A stretch of 64,000 bases of DNA from Deltaproteobacteria bacterium (GCA_019237115.1 JAFAHS010000068.1:37251-101250), one strand, 5' to 3'. Counted from the first letter of the stretch, positions 43,714-54,415 are shown. Numbers and translations are program-made. Notes: generated by a model from the sequence alone, not told the origin.

Positions 43714-45171
43714 TCAGATTCCTGCACCAACTGCATGGCGATCGGTTGTTCCGTAGGTGTCCTCCGCGACGGTCGCGAGCAGTTTCTGGGCCAGGGCCGC
43801 GGCTTGCTGGCGGATTTCCGGGATCGCAATGCTCTCCCACAGCACGCCCTTCAGCAGAGGGCCTATCGCGTAAAGCCGATCCTGCTCTGCACCATCTTTC
43901 CCGATCAGGTTGCCGTCGCTTGCGGCATCGACTCCCAAAAACAACGGGTCATGCCGGACCAGCCCGTCTGCTACCAACTGCCGCAGCAATGGGATTGGAA
44001 AGCGGCGCGCATCGGCTTCTGGACCGGTACAGTTGATAACCCGGTCTGCGACCACAACCAGCTCTCCTCCGCCTCTTTGCGCAATGGTTACCTGGCTAAC
44101 GCCGCTCTTCCCCTGCTGCGACGACACGATTCTTCCGGCGGTCACGACCAGCTGACCACGCGAGCGCATCTCCTCGATTGCCGCGCCCACCGCCGGGGCG
44201 ACCCGATGGCGGTGCACGTCCCAGTAGGGCCGTAGATGCCTGACGAAACGGCGCCGCTCCTTCAGCGACAGCCGCTGCCAGATATCGTGTGAGTGGGGCC
44301 GCAGTCCATCAATGGGGCCGTGCCAGGTGCCGCCACTCTCCAGGTCTCTCCTGGCAGCGATCCTCACTTTTGAGAAAATGCCCCGCAGCGATTCAATCGA
44401 AAGATCCTGTGCGCGCCAGTGAGTTCGCTTGGCGCCGCGAACATGCACGCGCGGCATCAGTCCGTGGCGCGATACGATGAATATTTGTCCACGATGGCCG
44501 AGTTCTCTAAGCGAGAGACAGGTGTCGACCGCCGTCAACCCAGAGCCCACCAATAGTACGGTGGTGTCTGGAGAGAGCTGCCGCACCGCCTCGGGCGACC
44601 ACGCACTAAACGGCTCGGGAGTTTCGGTCGGCAGCGGATTGTTGGAAGGGACGTTGCCGAGGGCCAGAACCGCGCAGCTAGCTTTCAGAACATCGCCGCG
44701 GTCGGTTTCGACCACCAGACGGTCGCCACCATTGGATAGCCGCGTGGCGCGGCCACGAACGTGTTCGAAGGTAACTGACCGCCGCGCTTGTCGGACTGCG
44801 CTGGCAAGAACGTCTTCCAGGTAGGCTCCGTAGGTCAATCTCGGTGCAAAGAACCAGGGGCCGGCAGACGGGAATCCGTTGCCGCGAAGCCACTGGAGAA
44901 AATGTGCCGGGCGATCCGGAAAAATGCTCATGTTCGCGGCGCGCACGTTTAGAACGTGCGATCGAAAGACCGTGGAATATGCGACACCGAGCCCAAGGCG
45001 GGACCGCGGTTCGATGAGCGTCAGTCGCAATGGAGAAATCGCTTGCCGTAGCAAATGCACAGCTACCGCGGCCCCGCTGGCGCCGCCCCCGATTACCACG
45101 ACTCTGGGCGGCCTCGCGGAAAAGAGCTTTCTTGTGTCCGCCATAAAGCGACTAATACGATAGACATACAT
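43714..45171 (-). CDS. FAD-NAD(P)-binding flavoprotein (YdhS-like)
   Basis: About 485 residues. Two dinucleotide folds: RVVVIGGGASGAAVAVHLLR (FAD) and TTVLLVGSGLTAVDTCLSLR. LGLGVAYSTVFRSHVLNVRAANMSIFPD is characteristic of the FAD-NAD(P)-binding family that includes YdhS-like proteins, as are VINCTGPEADARR and AIGPLLKGVLWESIAIPEIR. The substrate is unknown. The start is uncertain between ATG 45171, ATG 45144 and TTG 45204. 263 bases separate it from the CmcJ-like gene, so it may or may not be in that operon. Confidence 0.85.
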   Translation of the reverse strand: MYVYRISRFMADTRKLFSARPPRVVVIGGGASGAAVAVHLLRQAISPLRLTLIEPRSRLGLGVAYSTVFRSHVLNVRAANMSIFPDRPAHFLQWLRGNGFPSAGPWFFAPRLTYGAYLEDVLASAVRQARRSVTFEHVRGRATRLSNGGDRLVVETDRGDVLKASCAVLALGNVPSNNPLPTETPEPFSAWSPEAVRQLSPDTTVLLVGSGLTAVDTCLSLRELGHRGQIFIVSRHGLMPRVHVRGAKRTHWRAQDLSIESLRGIFSKVRIAARRDLESGGTWHGPIDGLRPHSHDIWQRLSLKERRRFVRHLRPYWDVHRHRVAPAVGAAIEEMRSRGQLVVTAGRIVSSQQGKSGVSQVTIAQRGGGELVVVADRVINCTGPEADARRFPIPLLRQLVADGLVRHDPLFLGVDAASDGNLIGKDGAEQDRLYAIGPLLKGVLWESIAIPEIRQQAAALAQKLLATVAEDTYGTTDRHAVGAGI

Positions 45172-45204
45172 GGCTGAATACCCGGTGACAAGCTTTGCTG
45201 GCAA

Positions 45205-45647
45205 CTATCTCGAAATTCGGCAGAAAAGGCCGTAAATCCGAAGTGTTTTTCTCTTTTCAGGTGGCCCGTCCACCGTTTCGTATCCCGTGGCTTCGCTTCC
45301 TGGTTGAGCCAGATGACCTTGTGCAGCTGGCGAGGGAATCACGCACTGCTCATCGGCGAACCATGGGGTCACGAAGCGGCGCCGTATCTGGTGGGAAAAG
45401 CCGCCAGACCTTCCGCGAGTCTTAGAGGTTCATTCAGCTGGGCGCTCATCTGGAGGGTGCGCCGAGGACCTTCCTCATCCAGAAAACTCTGGAAATCGGA
45501 CCACTGCTCACTTACGGATGGTTGCCCTCGCGGAAGACGGTCTGTCGACGACGGCCCAAGGCCGCTGAGTGGATCTCTCCTTGACCCCTATCCGTCACAA
45601 GAGCCAAGGTCGCCTGACGGGCAAGGTGGCCGACCAAAGGAGATGAC
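45205..45647. other. Intergenic region upstream of poxB
   Basis: It lies between the divergent flavoprotein and PoxB genes and should hold both promoters; AAAGGAGATGAC precedes the PoxB ATG. Open stretches are not family-like. Confidence 0.45.
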
Positions 45648-47369
45648 ATGGCGACAGTTGCGGAGTGCCTGGTTAAGGTTCTTGCTGATGCGGGCGTCAA
45701 GCGAATCTATGGCATCGTCGGCGATTCGCTCAATGGAATTGTTGACGCGATCAGCCGCGAGAAATCCATTCAATGGATCCACGTGCGCCACGAGGAAGTT
45801 GCAGCCTTTGCGGCCGGCGCCGACGCCCACGTGACCGGCGCGCTCGCGGTCTGTGCGGGGAGCTGCGGGCCCGGCAATCTTCATCTCATCAACGGTCTGT
45901 TCGATTGCCATCGGAACGGGGTACCGGTCCTCGCCATCGCGGCCCAAATCCCCAGCAGCGAAATCGGTTCCGGCTACTTCCAGGAGACCAATCCCGAGTC
46001 GCTGTTCAAAGACTGCAGTCATTACTGCCAGGTCGTATCGACGCCGGCGCAGATGCCTCGCGCCATCGAGTCCGCGATGACTCACGCCATCGGTCAGCGC
46101 GGGGTGGCGGTTGTTGTTGTGTCCGGCGATGTTGCCCTCCAAGCCGCGCCGCATACCGAGTTCAGTCCTTATCGAAAGCCCGCACCGCCTTTGGTGTGCC
46201 CCTCGGATGCGGAACTCAGCAGCCTTGCCGACCTGCTCAACCAGTCGAGCCGAGTGACGCTTCTGTGCGGCAGCGGATGCGCGAACGCGCACGGCGAGCT
46301 GCTCGGGCTGGGCGAAAAGCTCAAGGCTCCGATGGTGCACGCGCTGCGCGGCGCCGAGTACGTCGCATATGACAATCCTTACGACGTTGGTCTGACGGGT
46401 TTAATCGGGTTTTCCTCGGGCTACTACGCGATGCTTGGGTGCGACCTGCTATTGATGCTGGGTACCGACTTCCCGTATCGGCAGTTTTATCCGACCCACG
46501 CCAAGGTAGCGCAGATCGATATCCGCGCCGAAAAACTTGGCAATCGGGTCCCGCTCACGATGGGCCTGGTCGGCGACGTAAAGACCACCATCGCAGCCCT
46601 GCTCCCGCTGCTGCACGAGAAGAATGATCGCACCTATCTCGACAAGGCGCTTGCCCACTACCGGGCTGCCCGCGGAGAACTAGATGAGCTCGCGGTGGGC
46701 CATGCGGGACACAAGCCCATCCATCCTCAGTATCTGGTCCGGCTACTCAGCGATGCCGCTACGGATGACGCCGTATTTACCTGTGATGTCGGCACCCCAT
46801 CCATCTGGGCCGCCCGTTATCTCAAGCTGAATGGCAAGCGGCGTCTGCTCGGCTCTTTCAACCACGGCTCGATGGCGAATGCGTTGCCGCAGGCGATCGG
46901 TGCTCAGGCTGCGTTTCCGGGCCGCCAGGTCATTTCACTGTCTGGTGATGGCGGCTTCACCATGCTGATGGGCGATTTCCTGACCCTGTCGCAGATGGAA
47001 TTACCCGTCAAAGTGGTCGTGTTTCATAACTCAAAGCTTGGGTTCGTGGACCTGGAGCAGAAAGCAGCCGGCTTTCTACCGGTTGGCGTTGACCTGAAGA
47101 ACCCGGACTTCGCAAAAATGGCCGAAGCGATCGGCATCCTGGGTATTCGCGTCGAAGATCCCGCTTATCTGAAAGATGGTGTTTCAAAAGTCCTCGCCCA
47201 CAAGGGTCCCGCACTGCTCGATGTGGTGACGAATCCCCTCGAACTGTCGATGCCCCCTAAGATAGCGTTCGAACAGGCCTATGGATTTGGTCTTTTCATG
47301 CTCAAGACGGTGCTCAGCGGACGCGGTAGCGAACTCGTGGAGCTGGCCCGTACCAACATTTTCCGCTGA
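45648..47369 (+). CDS. poxB: Pyruvate oxidase / pyruvate:quinone dehydrogenase (PoxB)
   Basis: 573 residues, the PoxB length. The TPP-dependent fold has [20 protein letters not shown] and [20 protein letters not shown] with the cofactor-activating Glu, the FAD-binding middle domain, and the TPP/Mg motif [34 protein letters not shown]. It decarboxylates pyruvate to acetate and CO2, passing electrons via FAD to membrane quinone. The C-terminus is amphipathic ([20 protein letters not shown]), as needed for membrane binding. Strong AAGGAG 8 bases before the ATG. Confidence 0.93.
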   Translation: MATVAECLVKVLADAGVKRIYGIVGDSLNGIVDAISREKSIQWIHVRHEEVAAFAAGADAHVTGALAVCAGSCGPGNLHLINGLFDCHRNGVPVLAIAAQIPSSEIGSGYFQETNPESLFKDCSHYCQVVSTPAQMPRAIESAMTHAIGQRGVAVVVVSGDVALQAAPHTEFSPYRKPAPPLVCPSDAELSSLADLLNQSSRVTLLCGSGCANAHGELLGLGEKLKAPMVHALRGAEYVAYDNPYDVGLTGLIGFSSGYYAMLGCDLLLMLGTDFPYRQFYPTHAKVAQIDIRAEKLGNRVPLTMGLVGDVKTTIAALLPLLHEKNDRTYLDKALAHYRAARGELDELAVGHAGHKPIHPQYLVRLLSDAATDDAVFTCDVGTPSIWAARYLKLNGKRRLLGSFNHGSMANALPQAIGAQAAFPGRQVISLSGDGGFTMLMGDFLTLSQMELPVKVVVFHNSKLGFVDLEQKAAGFLPVGVDLKNPDFAKMAEAIGILGIRVEDPAYLKDGVSKVLAHKGPALLDVVTNPLELSMPPKIAFEQAYGFGLFMLKTVLSGRGSELVELARTNIFR

Positions 47370-47455
47370 AGAAGCGGCCGGCGTTCATAGACCGGCCAAG
47401 CGGCAACGGCCCGGCCGCCGGGTCTGCGGGTTGCGCATGTGTCGGAGGCATGGCG

Positions 47456-48412
47456 ATGAAAATAGTTTTTCTTGACGGTGGTGTGCTGAATCCGGGGGAT
47501 TTGAGTTGGAACCCCTTCCACGAGCTTGGCGAATTGGAAGTCTTCGACCGGACGCCCGAAGGTGAAATCGTCAGCCGGGCGCAAGAGGCCGAGGTGCTCC
47601 TTACCATCAGGGCAGCGGTGTCCGCGGCAACGATCACAAAGCTCCCGCGACTGCGCTACATCGGCGTGGTGTTCACCGGTTACGACCAGGTTGATCTCAA
47701 GGCCGCTCGGGCGCGGGGCATCCCGGTCACCAACGTGCCTACTTACGGCACTGCCTCGGTAGCTCAATTGGTGTTCGCACTCCTGCTCGAACTCTGTCAT
47801 CACGTCGCACTGCACAGCGCAGCAAGTCGCGCTGGTGAATGGTCGCGCTGCGCGGATTTCAGCCTCTGGAAAACACCTCTGATCGAGTTGGAAAGCAAGA
47901 CCATGGGAATCGTGGGTTTCGGGCGTATCGGCCGGCGCGTCGGAGAGATTGCGACAGTCATGGGGATGCGCGTGATCGCCAGCGACGAAGCCAGGGAAAA
48001 TGCTCCTGCTTGGCCTGGCTTTGAATGGTGCGAAGTGAACGAGTTGATGGCGGCCGCAGATGTGGTGAGCCTTCACTGTCCGCTCCTGCCGCACACGCGC
48101 GGAATCATCAATGCCTCTACTCTATCGAGAATGAAGCCGACCGCCTTTCTGATCAACACCTCGCGGGGACCGCTTGTTGTAGACCAGGACCTGGCGGAGG
48201 CGCTCAATCACGAACGCCTCGCCGGCGCAGGTGTAGATGTGCTCTCCAGCGAGCCCCCGCCGCTCGATAATCCCCTGTTACATGCAAAGAACTGCCTGGT
48301 AACCCCGCACATCGCGTGGGCGACAAGGGAAGGGCGCACGCGCCTGATGGATACCGCGACTGCGAACCTGAAAGCATTTCTCCAAGGTCATCCGATGAAC
48401 GTCGTCAACTAG
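47456..48412 (+). CDS. D-isomer-specific 2-hydroxyacid dehydrogenase
   Basis: 318 residues. GIVGFGRIGRRVGEIATVMGM is the NAD-binding motif. Catalytic Arg in INTSRGPLVV, Glu in SSEPPP and His in TPHIAWATREGRTR are all present. VFTGYDQVDLKAARARGIPVTNVPTYGT and VAQLVFALLLEL fit glycerate/hydroxypyruvate-type members. It reduces a 2-oxoacid to the D-hydroxyacid. ATG 47456 is preferred over ATG 47450 because GGAGG is then 8 bases away. It follows PoxB by 86 bases and may share its transcript. Confidence 0.92.
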   Translation: MKIVFLDGGVLNPGDLSWNPFHELGELEVFDRTPEGEIVSRAQEAEVLLTIRAAVSAATITKLPRLRYIGVVFTGYDQVDLKAARARGIPVTNVPTYGTASVAQLVFALLLELCHHVALHSAASRAGEWSRCADFSLWKTPLIELESKTMGIVGFGRIGRRVGEIATVMGMRVIASDEARENAPAWPGFEWCEVNELMAAADVVSLHCPLLPHTRGIINASTLSRMKPTAFLINTSRGPLVVDQDLAEALNHERLAGAGVDVLSSEPPPLDNPLLHAKNCLVTPHIAWATREGRTRLMDTATANLKAFLQGHPMNVVN

Positions 48413-48551
48413 CCCTCGCCAAACCGAGATAAGTTTTGTCAATCAATTTCCAGCTGCTGGATGGTTGATATTTTGCGGCCAGAGCGACGCCTCTGTCCCG
48501 AGCCCGCCCTTCCATCGAATGAGCGATGAAAACGCTATGCCAGCCGGGTAT

Positions 48552-48947
48552 TCAAGTTAGTTGGGCGCGCTTTTGGGTCAGCGCTATCGCGGCGCTGATA
48601 GGGATGCCGAGGCCGAGCACGAGCGCTCCGACCATGAAAGTCGGCGAAGGCGGCTTGTCAGTAGTGAACATCGAGAAGAGAACTGTGTTCGTTACCACAT
48701 AGCCCGCGTAGACCCAGGCGAGCGGTAAAGCAAATCGGCGCATCTGCCAGATCGCGATTACGTAAGCGACCAGAATTAAGCCGAATACGGGACCGATAAC
48801 ATCGTTGGGAACTCCGGAGAGGCGGTGGCCGAAAAACACGAAGCCCGTGTGGGCATCGGCGAGGACCGGTTTCAGGAAATTCGAGAGAGCGAGCACAGCA
48901 AACAGAACCGCGCAGACCGTCAGAAACCAACCCCGTTTTCCTTCCAT
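48552..48947 (-). CDS. Small membrane protein, unrecognised family
   Basis: 131 residues with four hydrophobic helices (WFLTVCAVLFAVLALSNFL, VFGLILVAYVIAIW, WVYAGYVVTNTVLF, MVGALVLGLGIPISAAIAL). Between the first two lies a polar loop (HTGFVFFGHRLSGVPNDVIG). GGAGG is 8 bases before the ATG, and the gene looks intact. No functional hint from neighbours. Confidence 0.7.
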   Translation of the reverse strand: MEGKRGWFLTVCAVLFAVLALSNFLKPVLADAHTGFVFFGHRLSGVPNDVIGPVFGLILVAYVIAIWQMRRFALPLAWVYAGYVVTNTVLFSMFTTDKPPSPTFMVGALVLGLGIPISAAIALTQKRAQLT

Positions 48948-49228
48948 CGATCTCCTCCATCGGCGGGATCTATGCGATGGAGGTCATCTACCTGCTGGCT
49001 GCAATACTGTCCAGATGTTTCGTGGCGTGACAGGAAGCGGCAAACGCGCCTCTCGGTGCGCGAAATGGAGGCCACCTGATCGCCGGGTCGGTCAGCGAAG
49101 CGGCCCTGGTGTGCGCGACCTCAGCCCACCGCGCCCGCGCCGCGCGCGACTTCACTTCGGCGCTGGTCAGGATGCTTGGACTATTCTTCGAATGAGCGGC
49201 GGACAGACCCGCCGCCCACGCGCTCGAG
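48948..49228. other. Gap without a recognisable gene
   Basis: Contains upstream sequence for the minus-strand small membrane protein. No family-like coding sequence is seen. Confidence 0.35.
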
Positions 49229-49771
49229 TCAGTGAGCGGGGATCGACGAATGCTGGGGCCGTTTGCGGCGGAAGCCCCAATACATCAAGTGTGCGGAACT
49301 CGCCCACACTGCTATCGAAGCCAGGCTGTAGAGCCACGGCGATACGCTGATGGATTCCAGCCAGTTCATGGGGACAAACGAAAAGAGCGCGAGCCACAAC
49401 GCGATCGTAATGGCAAAGCCAGCCATCAACGCTGCGAGCTTATCTTTCTCGACTACGTTTACTTGTTCGACGCACTTGGGAACTTTCGCGAGAGCGGCAC
49501 ACCTCGCGAGTCGAGCCTCGCGGGTTGCTTCTTCGTGCTCCGGGCAAAGCGCCGGGTTTCGTCGCTGCGCCCGAACTATGATTGTGTAGGAGACGAGACT
49601 CAGCACACCCCAGGCCGCGGCGAAAATTGGTCCGTAAAACCATATGGACAGGGGGCCCAGCGACACGAACCACTCCGAGGCAAAGGCCCCACCCGCAAGC
49701 CACACCAGCACGACGATCGCGAGACCGGCGCTAAGCGCGGCAACCCGCTCTTTTTCTTTGGCTCTCTTCAT
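49229..49771 (-). CDS. Membrane protein with internally duplicated halves
   Basis: 180 residues in two similar halves. KEKERVAALSAGLAIVVLVWLAGGAF, then LGPLSIWFYGPIFAAAWGVLSLV, resembles VEKDKLAALMAGFAITIALWLALFSF, then ISVSPWLYSLASIAVWASSAH. Each half has two hydrophobic helices; a charged linker with two Cys (CPEHEEATREARLARCAALAKVPKC) sits between. Function unknown. It follows the RND adaptor gene by 15 bases in the same direction, so it may be co-transcribed with the efflux pump. Confidence 0.75.
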   Translation of the reverse strand: MKRAKEKERVAALSAGLAIVVLVWLAGGAFASEWFVSLGPLSIWFYGPIFAAAWGVLSLVSYTIIVRAQRRNPALCPEHEEATREARLARCAALAKVPKCVEQVNVVEKDKLAALMAGFAITIALWLALFSFVPMNWLESISVSPWLYSLASIAVWASSAHLMYWGFRRKRPQHSSIPAH

Positions 49772-49786
49772 TCGGTCTGCGACGCG

Positions 49787-50917
49787 CTAGTTCCCCTTGG
49801 CCATCAATGGACGGATGAGCTCACCCTCGGTGGCCGCCTGGCCGAGTCCGAGCGCCACGGTTTCATCGCCTTTCAGTCCGCGGGTGACTTCACAATTGAT
49901 GCCGTCATCAAGGCCAAGTCTTACATCCACGAGATGAATTCTCCTGTCGCGCACTATCGGGACGTAAACCCGCTCGCCGTTAAAGATCAGCGCTTCGTCC
50001 GGGACTCGGGGTGCTCCGCCGGAACCGCTCACCGTAATTGCAGTGGTCGCATACATTCCGGGATACAGGGAAAGGTCTCGATTGGGAAGATCGACCTCGA
50101 GCAGCATCGTCCGTGTACCCTGGTCGAGCGCGCTGGGGTGGCGCGTAATCGATCCGCCGTAGTCACGTTCCGGATACTCGCTGACCGTAACTACCGCGCG
50201 GTCTCCGTCGCGGACGAAAGGAGCATAGCTCTGCGGTAGATACACGTAAATTCTGAGCGGTTTGAGGGTCGCGATCTCGTAGATGGCGGGGTTGGAGGTG
50301 CCCGCCGCGGTGCCGGTCGCCACCAGCGCTCCCGGGTAAAGATTGCGTATCGTGATCATCCCGTCGAAGGGAGCATAAACCCGCTCGTATTTCTGGGTCT
50401 CGACCAGAGATTTCCAGGCTGCCAAATCCGCGAGCATGGTCTGGTGGCTTTCATCACCCTGCTGCAACGAAATTACCGATTGCGACACCAGGGCCTGATT
50501 GCGGTCGTCGGTTATCTTGGCAAGGTCGTAGGTCGCCCGGGCATTGCGGACCTGCTGATCAGTCTCCGGCGACTCGATGGTGGCGACCAGCTGGCCCGCT
50601 TTCACCCGCGTACCCTTGTCGACCAACATGTCCTTCACATAACCGGAGATCTTCCCGTAAATCGGCGTCTCGTAGAATCCGTGAATCTCGCCAGGCAACG
50701 CGATGGTCCGAGCGGCGGTCTCTCCGCGCAGCTGCTTGCAAAGTACTACGCGGCCCTGCGCTGCCTCCTCTTCCAGGCTGCCGCGCTGGCTGCGCAGGGA
50801 AAATTCCCGCGCCAGGACGATGCCCCCGGCCACGACGATCGCGACCAGCGGGAGTGCAATCCATTTGAGGTAAAACCCGGGACCGCCGGCGGGGTTACTT
50901 GCGATTCGTTCGGCCAT
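49787..50917 (-). CDS. RND efflux pump periplasmic adaptor (membrane-fusion protein)
   Basis: 376 residues. One N-terminal membrane anchor (LKWIALPLVAIVVAGGIVLA), then the lipoyl-like and barrel parts: LPGEIHGFYETPIYGKISGYVKDMLVDKGTRVKAGQLVATIESPE, coiled hairpin, FDGMITIRNLYPGALV, and the C-terminal VPDEALIFNGERVYVPIVRD with LGLDDGINCEVTRGLKGDETVALG. It links the inner-membrane pump to an outer-membrane channel. ATG 50917 lies 4 bases after the pump stop codon, so translation is coupled. The open frame before that ATG is a shadow of the pump gene. Confidence 0.92.
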   Translation of the reverse strand: MAERIASNPAGGPGFYLKWIALPLVAIVVAGGIVLAREFSLRSQRGSLEEEAAQGRVVLCKQLRGETAARTIALPGEIHGFYETPIYGKISGYVKDMLVDKGTRVKAGQLVATIESPETDQQVRNARATYDLAKITDDRNQALVSQSVISLQQGDESHQTMLADLAAWKSLVETQKYERVYAPFDGMITIRNLYPGALVATGTAAGTSNPAIYEIATLKPLRIYVYLPQSYAPFVRDGDRAVVTVSEYPERDYGGSITRHPSALDQGTRTMLLEVDLPNRDLSLYPGMYATTAITVSGSGGAPRVPDEALIFNGERVYVPIVRDRRIHLVDVRLGLDDGINCEVTRGLKGDETVALGLGQAATEGELIRPLMAKGN

Positions 50918-50921
50918 GCTC

Positions 50922-53900
50922 CTACATCTGCGCTTCCTTGGCAGCTTCGGTCTGCGCCAGCGTCCGGCGCATCTGCGCGTCGCGCTGCAGTTTGCTGACG
51001 CGAGCACCTCCCACGAAGGAGTAGACGATTGGAATTACCAGCAAGGTCATGAACGTGGCGGCTATGAGGCCGCCGATCACGGCGCGTCCCAGGGGCGCGT
51101 TCTCACCGCCGCCGGCGCCGAGCGCCAATGACATGGGCAACATACCGAGAATCATGGCCAGCGCCGTCATCAGGACCGGTCGCAGCCGCGTGGTGCCGGC
51201 CTCGATCGCCGCGGTCAGAGGATCGACCCCTTCCTTCTCCATGTATTCATTCGCGAACGTGATCAGCAGGTTGCCGTTGGTGGTCGCGACGCCGACCGAC
51301 ATGATGGCGCCCATCAAAGACTGCACGTTGAGCGTGGTATGCCACAGCACCAGCATCCATAGTACACCCGCGAAGGCTCCCGGCAGCGCAATCATGATCA
51401 ACAGCGGATCAAGCCACGATTGGTAATTGGTGGCCATCAACAGGTATACCAACACCATCGCGAGAATCAGCCCGCTAGCCATTCCGCCGAACGCTTCATG
51501 CATCGCCTCGCTCTGGCCACGAATCCGGATCGTCGTCCCGGGGGGAACGTCCTTCAACTGACCGATCGCCTGCTGGACGTCTGCGGCGACCCCGCCCAGG
51601 TCGCGACCTTCAACGCCACAGTTGAGATCGATGACCGGCAAAACATTCATGTGCGCAATTCCGAGCGGTGTTACCGTGTGCTTGACCGACGCGATATTGG
51701 ACACAAATTGAGTCTGCGCGGTGGTGCTGCTGGTACCGTCGACACGGCCGGTGGGATTTATGGGGGTCTTCAGAACTTCATCGATCGAATTGACCACATG
51801 CTGCGGGGTTTGCACCGCCACGCTGTAATTGACCCCGTTGTCCCAGTCGAGCCAGTTGTTCGGAGCGACCACCACGCTGGATGCCAACGAATCGAGCACA
51901 TTTTGAGCGGCGAGGCTTTCCGAGATCCCCAACTGTAGCGCCTTGCTCCGGTCGATATTCACCCTGAGCGTGGGATAGTCGAAAGTCTCGGGTATCCGCA
52001 CATCGACCACTCCCGGGATGGTTTTGATCTTGGGCAGCAGCTCGACGGCCAGCTTGTAGGACGAATACGCGTCCCTGCCCTGGAACTGGACATCGACCGG
52101 CGCTGACAGACCGAAGTTGAGTACCTGACTCGTGATGTCCGCTGCTTGCGAATAGATCTGCACACCAGGCAGCTGTTCGTTCACTGCACGGCGGATCTGC
52201 TTGATATACGCGAGGCTCGGATGATGTTTCTTTGACAATTCGATTTGCAGGTCGGCGTCCTGCGGGCCGATGGTGTCGGTCTGGTAGAAGAGCAGCGCCC
52301 AATACACGGGCAGACCGATATGATCGGTTATCAGCCGGAGTTCTTTTGGAGGGATCACTGAACGTACGATGTTTTCGACCTTTGCCATCGTCCGCTCGGA
52401 CTCTTCCAGACGGGTTCCCGCCGGAACCCGCACATGGAACTTTATCTGACCGGCGTCGACGTAGGGAAAGAAATCCTGCCCAACCGCCATCAACAGCAAC
52501 AAAGACGACAAGATCACGCCACCAATACATCCGAGAACCAGTCCGCGATGGTGCAGCGCGGTGGTGAGGCCTGCCTTGTATTTTTCTTTGAAGCGATCGA
52601 AAGCGTGGTCGAAACGCTCCAGGTACTCGCCCACCCTTCCCCCGATCCCATGTTCATTGGGATCCTCGGGCAACAGGTTTATCGCCATCGTCGCGACCAG
52701 GGTCCGCGAGAGCAGATAAGAGGTGAGCATCGCGAAGATCACGGCCAGCGCCAGCGGCGTAAAGAGAAATTTCGATACGCCCTTCAGCATCGCGACCGGG
52801 GCAAACACGATGCAGATGGACAGCGTACCGACCAGCGCCGGCATCGCGATCTGGTGCGCCCCATCCAGGATCGCAACCGCCAGCGGTTTCCCCATCGCGT
52901 GATTGCGATGGATATTCTCGACCTCGACGGTCGCATCGTCGACCAGCATCCCGACCGAAAGTGCCAGCCCGCCCAGGGTCATGATGTTGATGGTCTGTCC
53001 GGTGATGTGCAGCGCGGCAATCGAGGTCATGATCGCGAGCGGAATCGAAGTGACCACGATCAGGGTACTGCGCCATGAGCCCAGGAACACGATGGTCATT
53101 AACCCGACCAGTACCGATGCAATAAAGATTTCCTGGAAGACATCGATCAACGATTCCTTGACGAACTCCGACTGATCGAAAGCCAGATAAATCCGCGTTC
53201 CTTTGGGCGCCAGGGCCATCACCCGCGGAATGACCCCTTTGACGTCGTTCACCACATCCAGCGTGGATGCGGAAGCGAGCTTCAACACGTAGCGAAATGA
53301 CGCCCTGACCCCATTCACACGCGCGATGTCGGTTTGCACCGCGTAGCTGTCGCTCGCCGGCGCCACGTCTCCCAGGAAAACCGTGGCGTTGTTCTGGTAC
53401 TTGACCGGAATCCGGTTGAATTCGTCGACGTGAATCGGGCTGCCGTTGAGGGTGACCACATATTCGTAGTTGCCGAACTTGGCGGTGCCACCCGGCAGAA
53501 TTACGTTGGAGGTCTCGAGGGTGTTTAACACATCCTGTGGCGAGACTCCCTTCGCGTAAAGCCGCGTAGGGTCGAGGTTCAGCATCACCTGGCGGGTTGC
53601 GCCGCCAAACGGAGCCGGGCTCTGCACCCCGGGCAGTGTGAAGAGAAACAGCCCGACAAAGTTGAACATGTAATCGTAAAGCTGCGTCTCGGTCAGCGTC
53701 TCGCTGGTGCTGACGACGTCGATGATCGGAACGTTGGTCGCGTTGAAATCCAGGACGGTCGGGGGTGCGATGCCCTGGGGCAGGATGTTCCTTATCGCGT
53801 TGGTGACCGAGGTCAACTGGGAAATTCCAAGCGCGGTGCTTGCGTTCTCTTTGAAATAGATCTTGACGACTCCGATGCCGGAAAAGGAGTTGGACTCGAT

Positions 53901-54140
53901 ATGGTCCACTCCGCTGACGGTCTGCGAGGTGGCGCGCTCGGTGATGTTAACGATCCGCTTCTCGATTTCCGGCGCCGACATTCCCGGGTAGTACCAAACC
54001 AGGTTGACCTCGGGGATGTTGACCGCGGGAAAGATGTCCTTGGACATCGAGAAGAACGAATACAGGCCGAACAGCATCATCAACGCGGCCATCGCGATGA
54101 TGGTTACCGGGCGCCTGAGAGCGAGAGCGACGATCCACAT
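50922..54140 (-). CDS. RND-family inner-membrane efflux transporter (AcrB/HAE type)
   Basis: 1072 residues, the usual length. Begins MWIVALALRRPVTIIAMAALMMLFGLYSF. Transmembrane helix 4 has GMLVDDATVEVENI with the two Asp that carry protons. Two periplasmic domains (about 40-335 and 560-870) hold FSGIGVVKIYF and FGLSAPVDVQFQGR. It resembles the pumps in which the partner adaptor is encoded next to it. No outer-membrane channel gene is within the window, so a channel encoded elsewhere must serve it. The drug or metal specificity is unknown. Confidence 0.94.
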   Translation of the reverse strand: MWIVALALRRPVTIIAMAALMMLFGLYSFFSMSKDIFPAVNIPEVNLVWYYPGMSAPEIEKRIVNITERATSQTVSGVDHIESNSFSGIGVVKIYFKENASTALGISQLTSVTNAIRNILPQGIAPPTVLDFNATNVPIIDVVSTSETLTETQLYDYMFNFVGLFLFTLPGVQSPAPFGGATRQVMLNLDPTRLYAKGVSPQDVLNTLETSNVILPGGTAKFGNYEYVVTLNGSPIHVDEFNRIPVKYQNNATVFLGDVAPASDSYAVQTDIARVNGVRASFRYVLKLASASTLDVVNDVKGVIPRVMALAPKGTRIYLAFDQSEFVKESLIDVFQEIFIASVLVGLMTIVFLGSWRSTLIVVTSIPLAIMTSIAALHITGQTINIMTLGGLALSVGMLVDDATVEVENIHRNHAMGKPLAVAILDGAHQIAMPALVGTLSICIVFAPVAMLKGVSKFLFTPLALAVIFAMLTSYLLSRTLVATMAINLLPEDPNEHGIGGRVGEYLERFDHAFDRFKEKYKAGLTTALHHRGLVLGCIGGVILSSLLLLMAVGQDFFPYVDAGQIKFHVRVPAGTRLEESERTMAKVENIVRSVIPPKELRLITDHIGLPVYWALLFYQTDTIGPQDADLQIELSKKHHPSLAYIKQIRRAVNEQLPGVQIYSQAADITSQVLNFGLSAPVDVQFQGRDAYSSYKLAVELLPKIKTIPGVVDVRIPETFDYPTLRVNIDRSKALQLGISESLAAQNVLDSLASSVVVAPNNWLDWDNGVNYSVAVQTPQHVVNSIDEVLKTPINPTGRVDGTSSTTAQTQFVSNIASVKHTVTPLGIAHMNVLPVIDLNCGVEGRDLGGVAADVQQAIGQLKDVPPGTTIRIRGQSEAMHEAFGGMASGLILAMVLVYLLMATNYQSWLDPLLIMIALPGAFAGVLWMLVLWHTTLNVQSLMGAIMSVGVATTNGNLLITFANEYMEKEGVDPLTAAIEAGTTRLRPVLMTALAMILGMLPMSLALGAGGGENAPLGRAVIGGLIAATFMTLLVIPIVYSFVGGARVSKLQRDAQMRRTLAQTEAAKEAQM

Positions 54141-54415
54141 AGAGCGTGTTCGCGGTAGGCCGCGGTCGGCTTGCCGGACTTCACTAAATGAAATCCGCCG
54201 ACACCGCCTGAGTCAAATCGTGGGACGGGTAAAAAATCGCTCGAGTTCAGACCCGGAACTGGTGGGTCGTGGTCGTCTGCTTGCCTTTATCAGAGCCTTC
54301 GGTTCCAAAACCCGATTCAACTCGACATCGCATGCCTCAGCGGAAAGGATTGGACTTGGCCAGCGACCCCGTTCGTGGAGATGGCCGTGAGTTGTGAACA
54401 GACCGCCTGTTGGTC

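Noticed and set aside
47315..48094. Minus-strand open frames opposite the 2-hydroxyacid dehydrogenase.
   Set aside because: They are shadows of the well-supported plus-strand gene.
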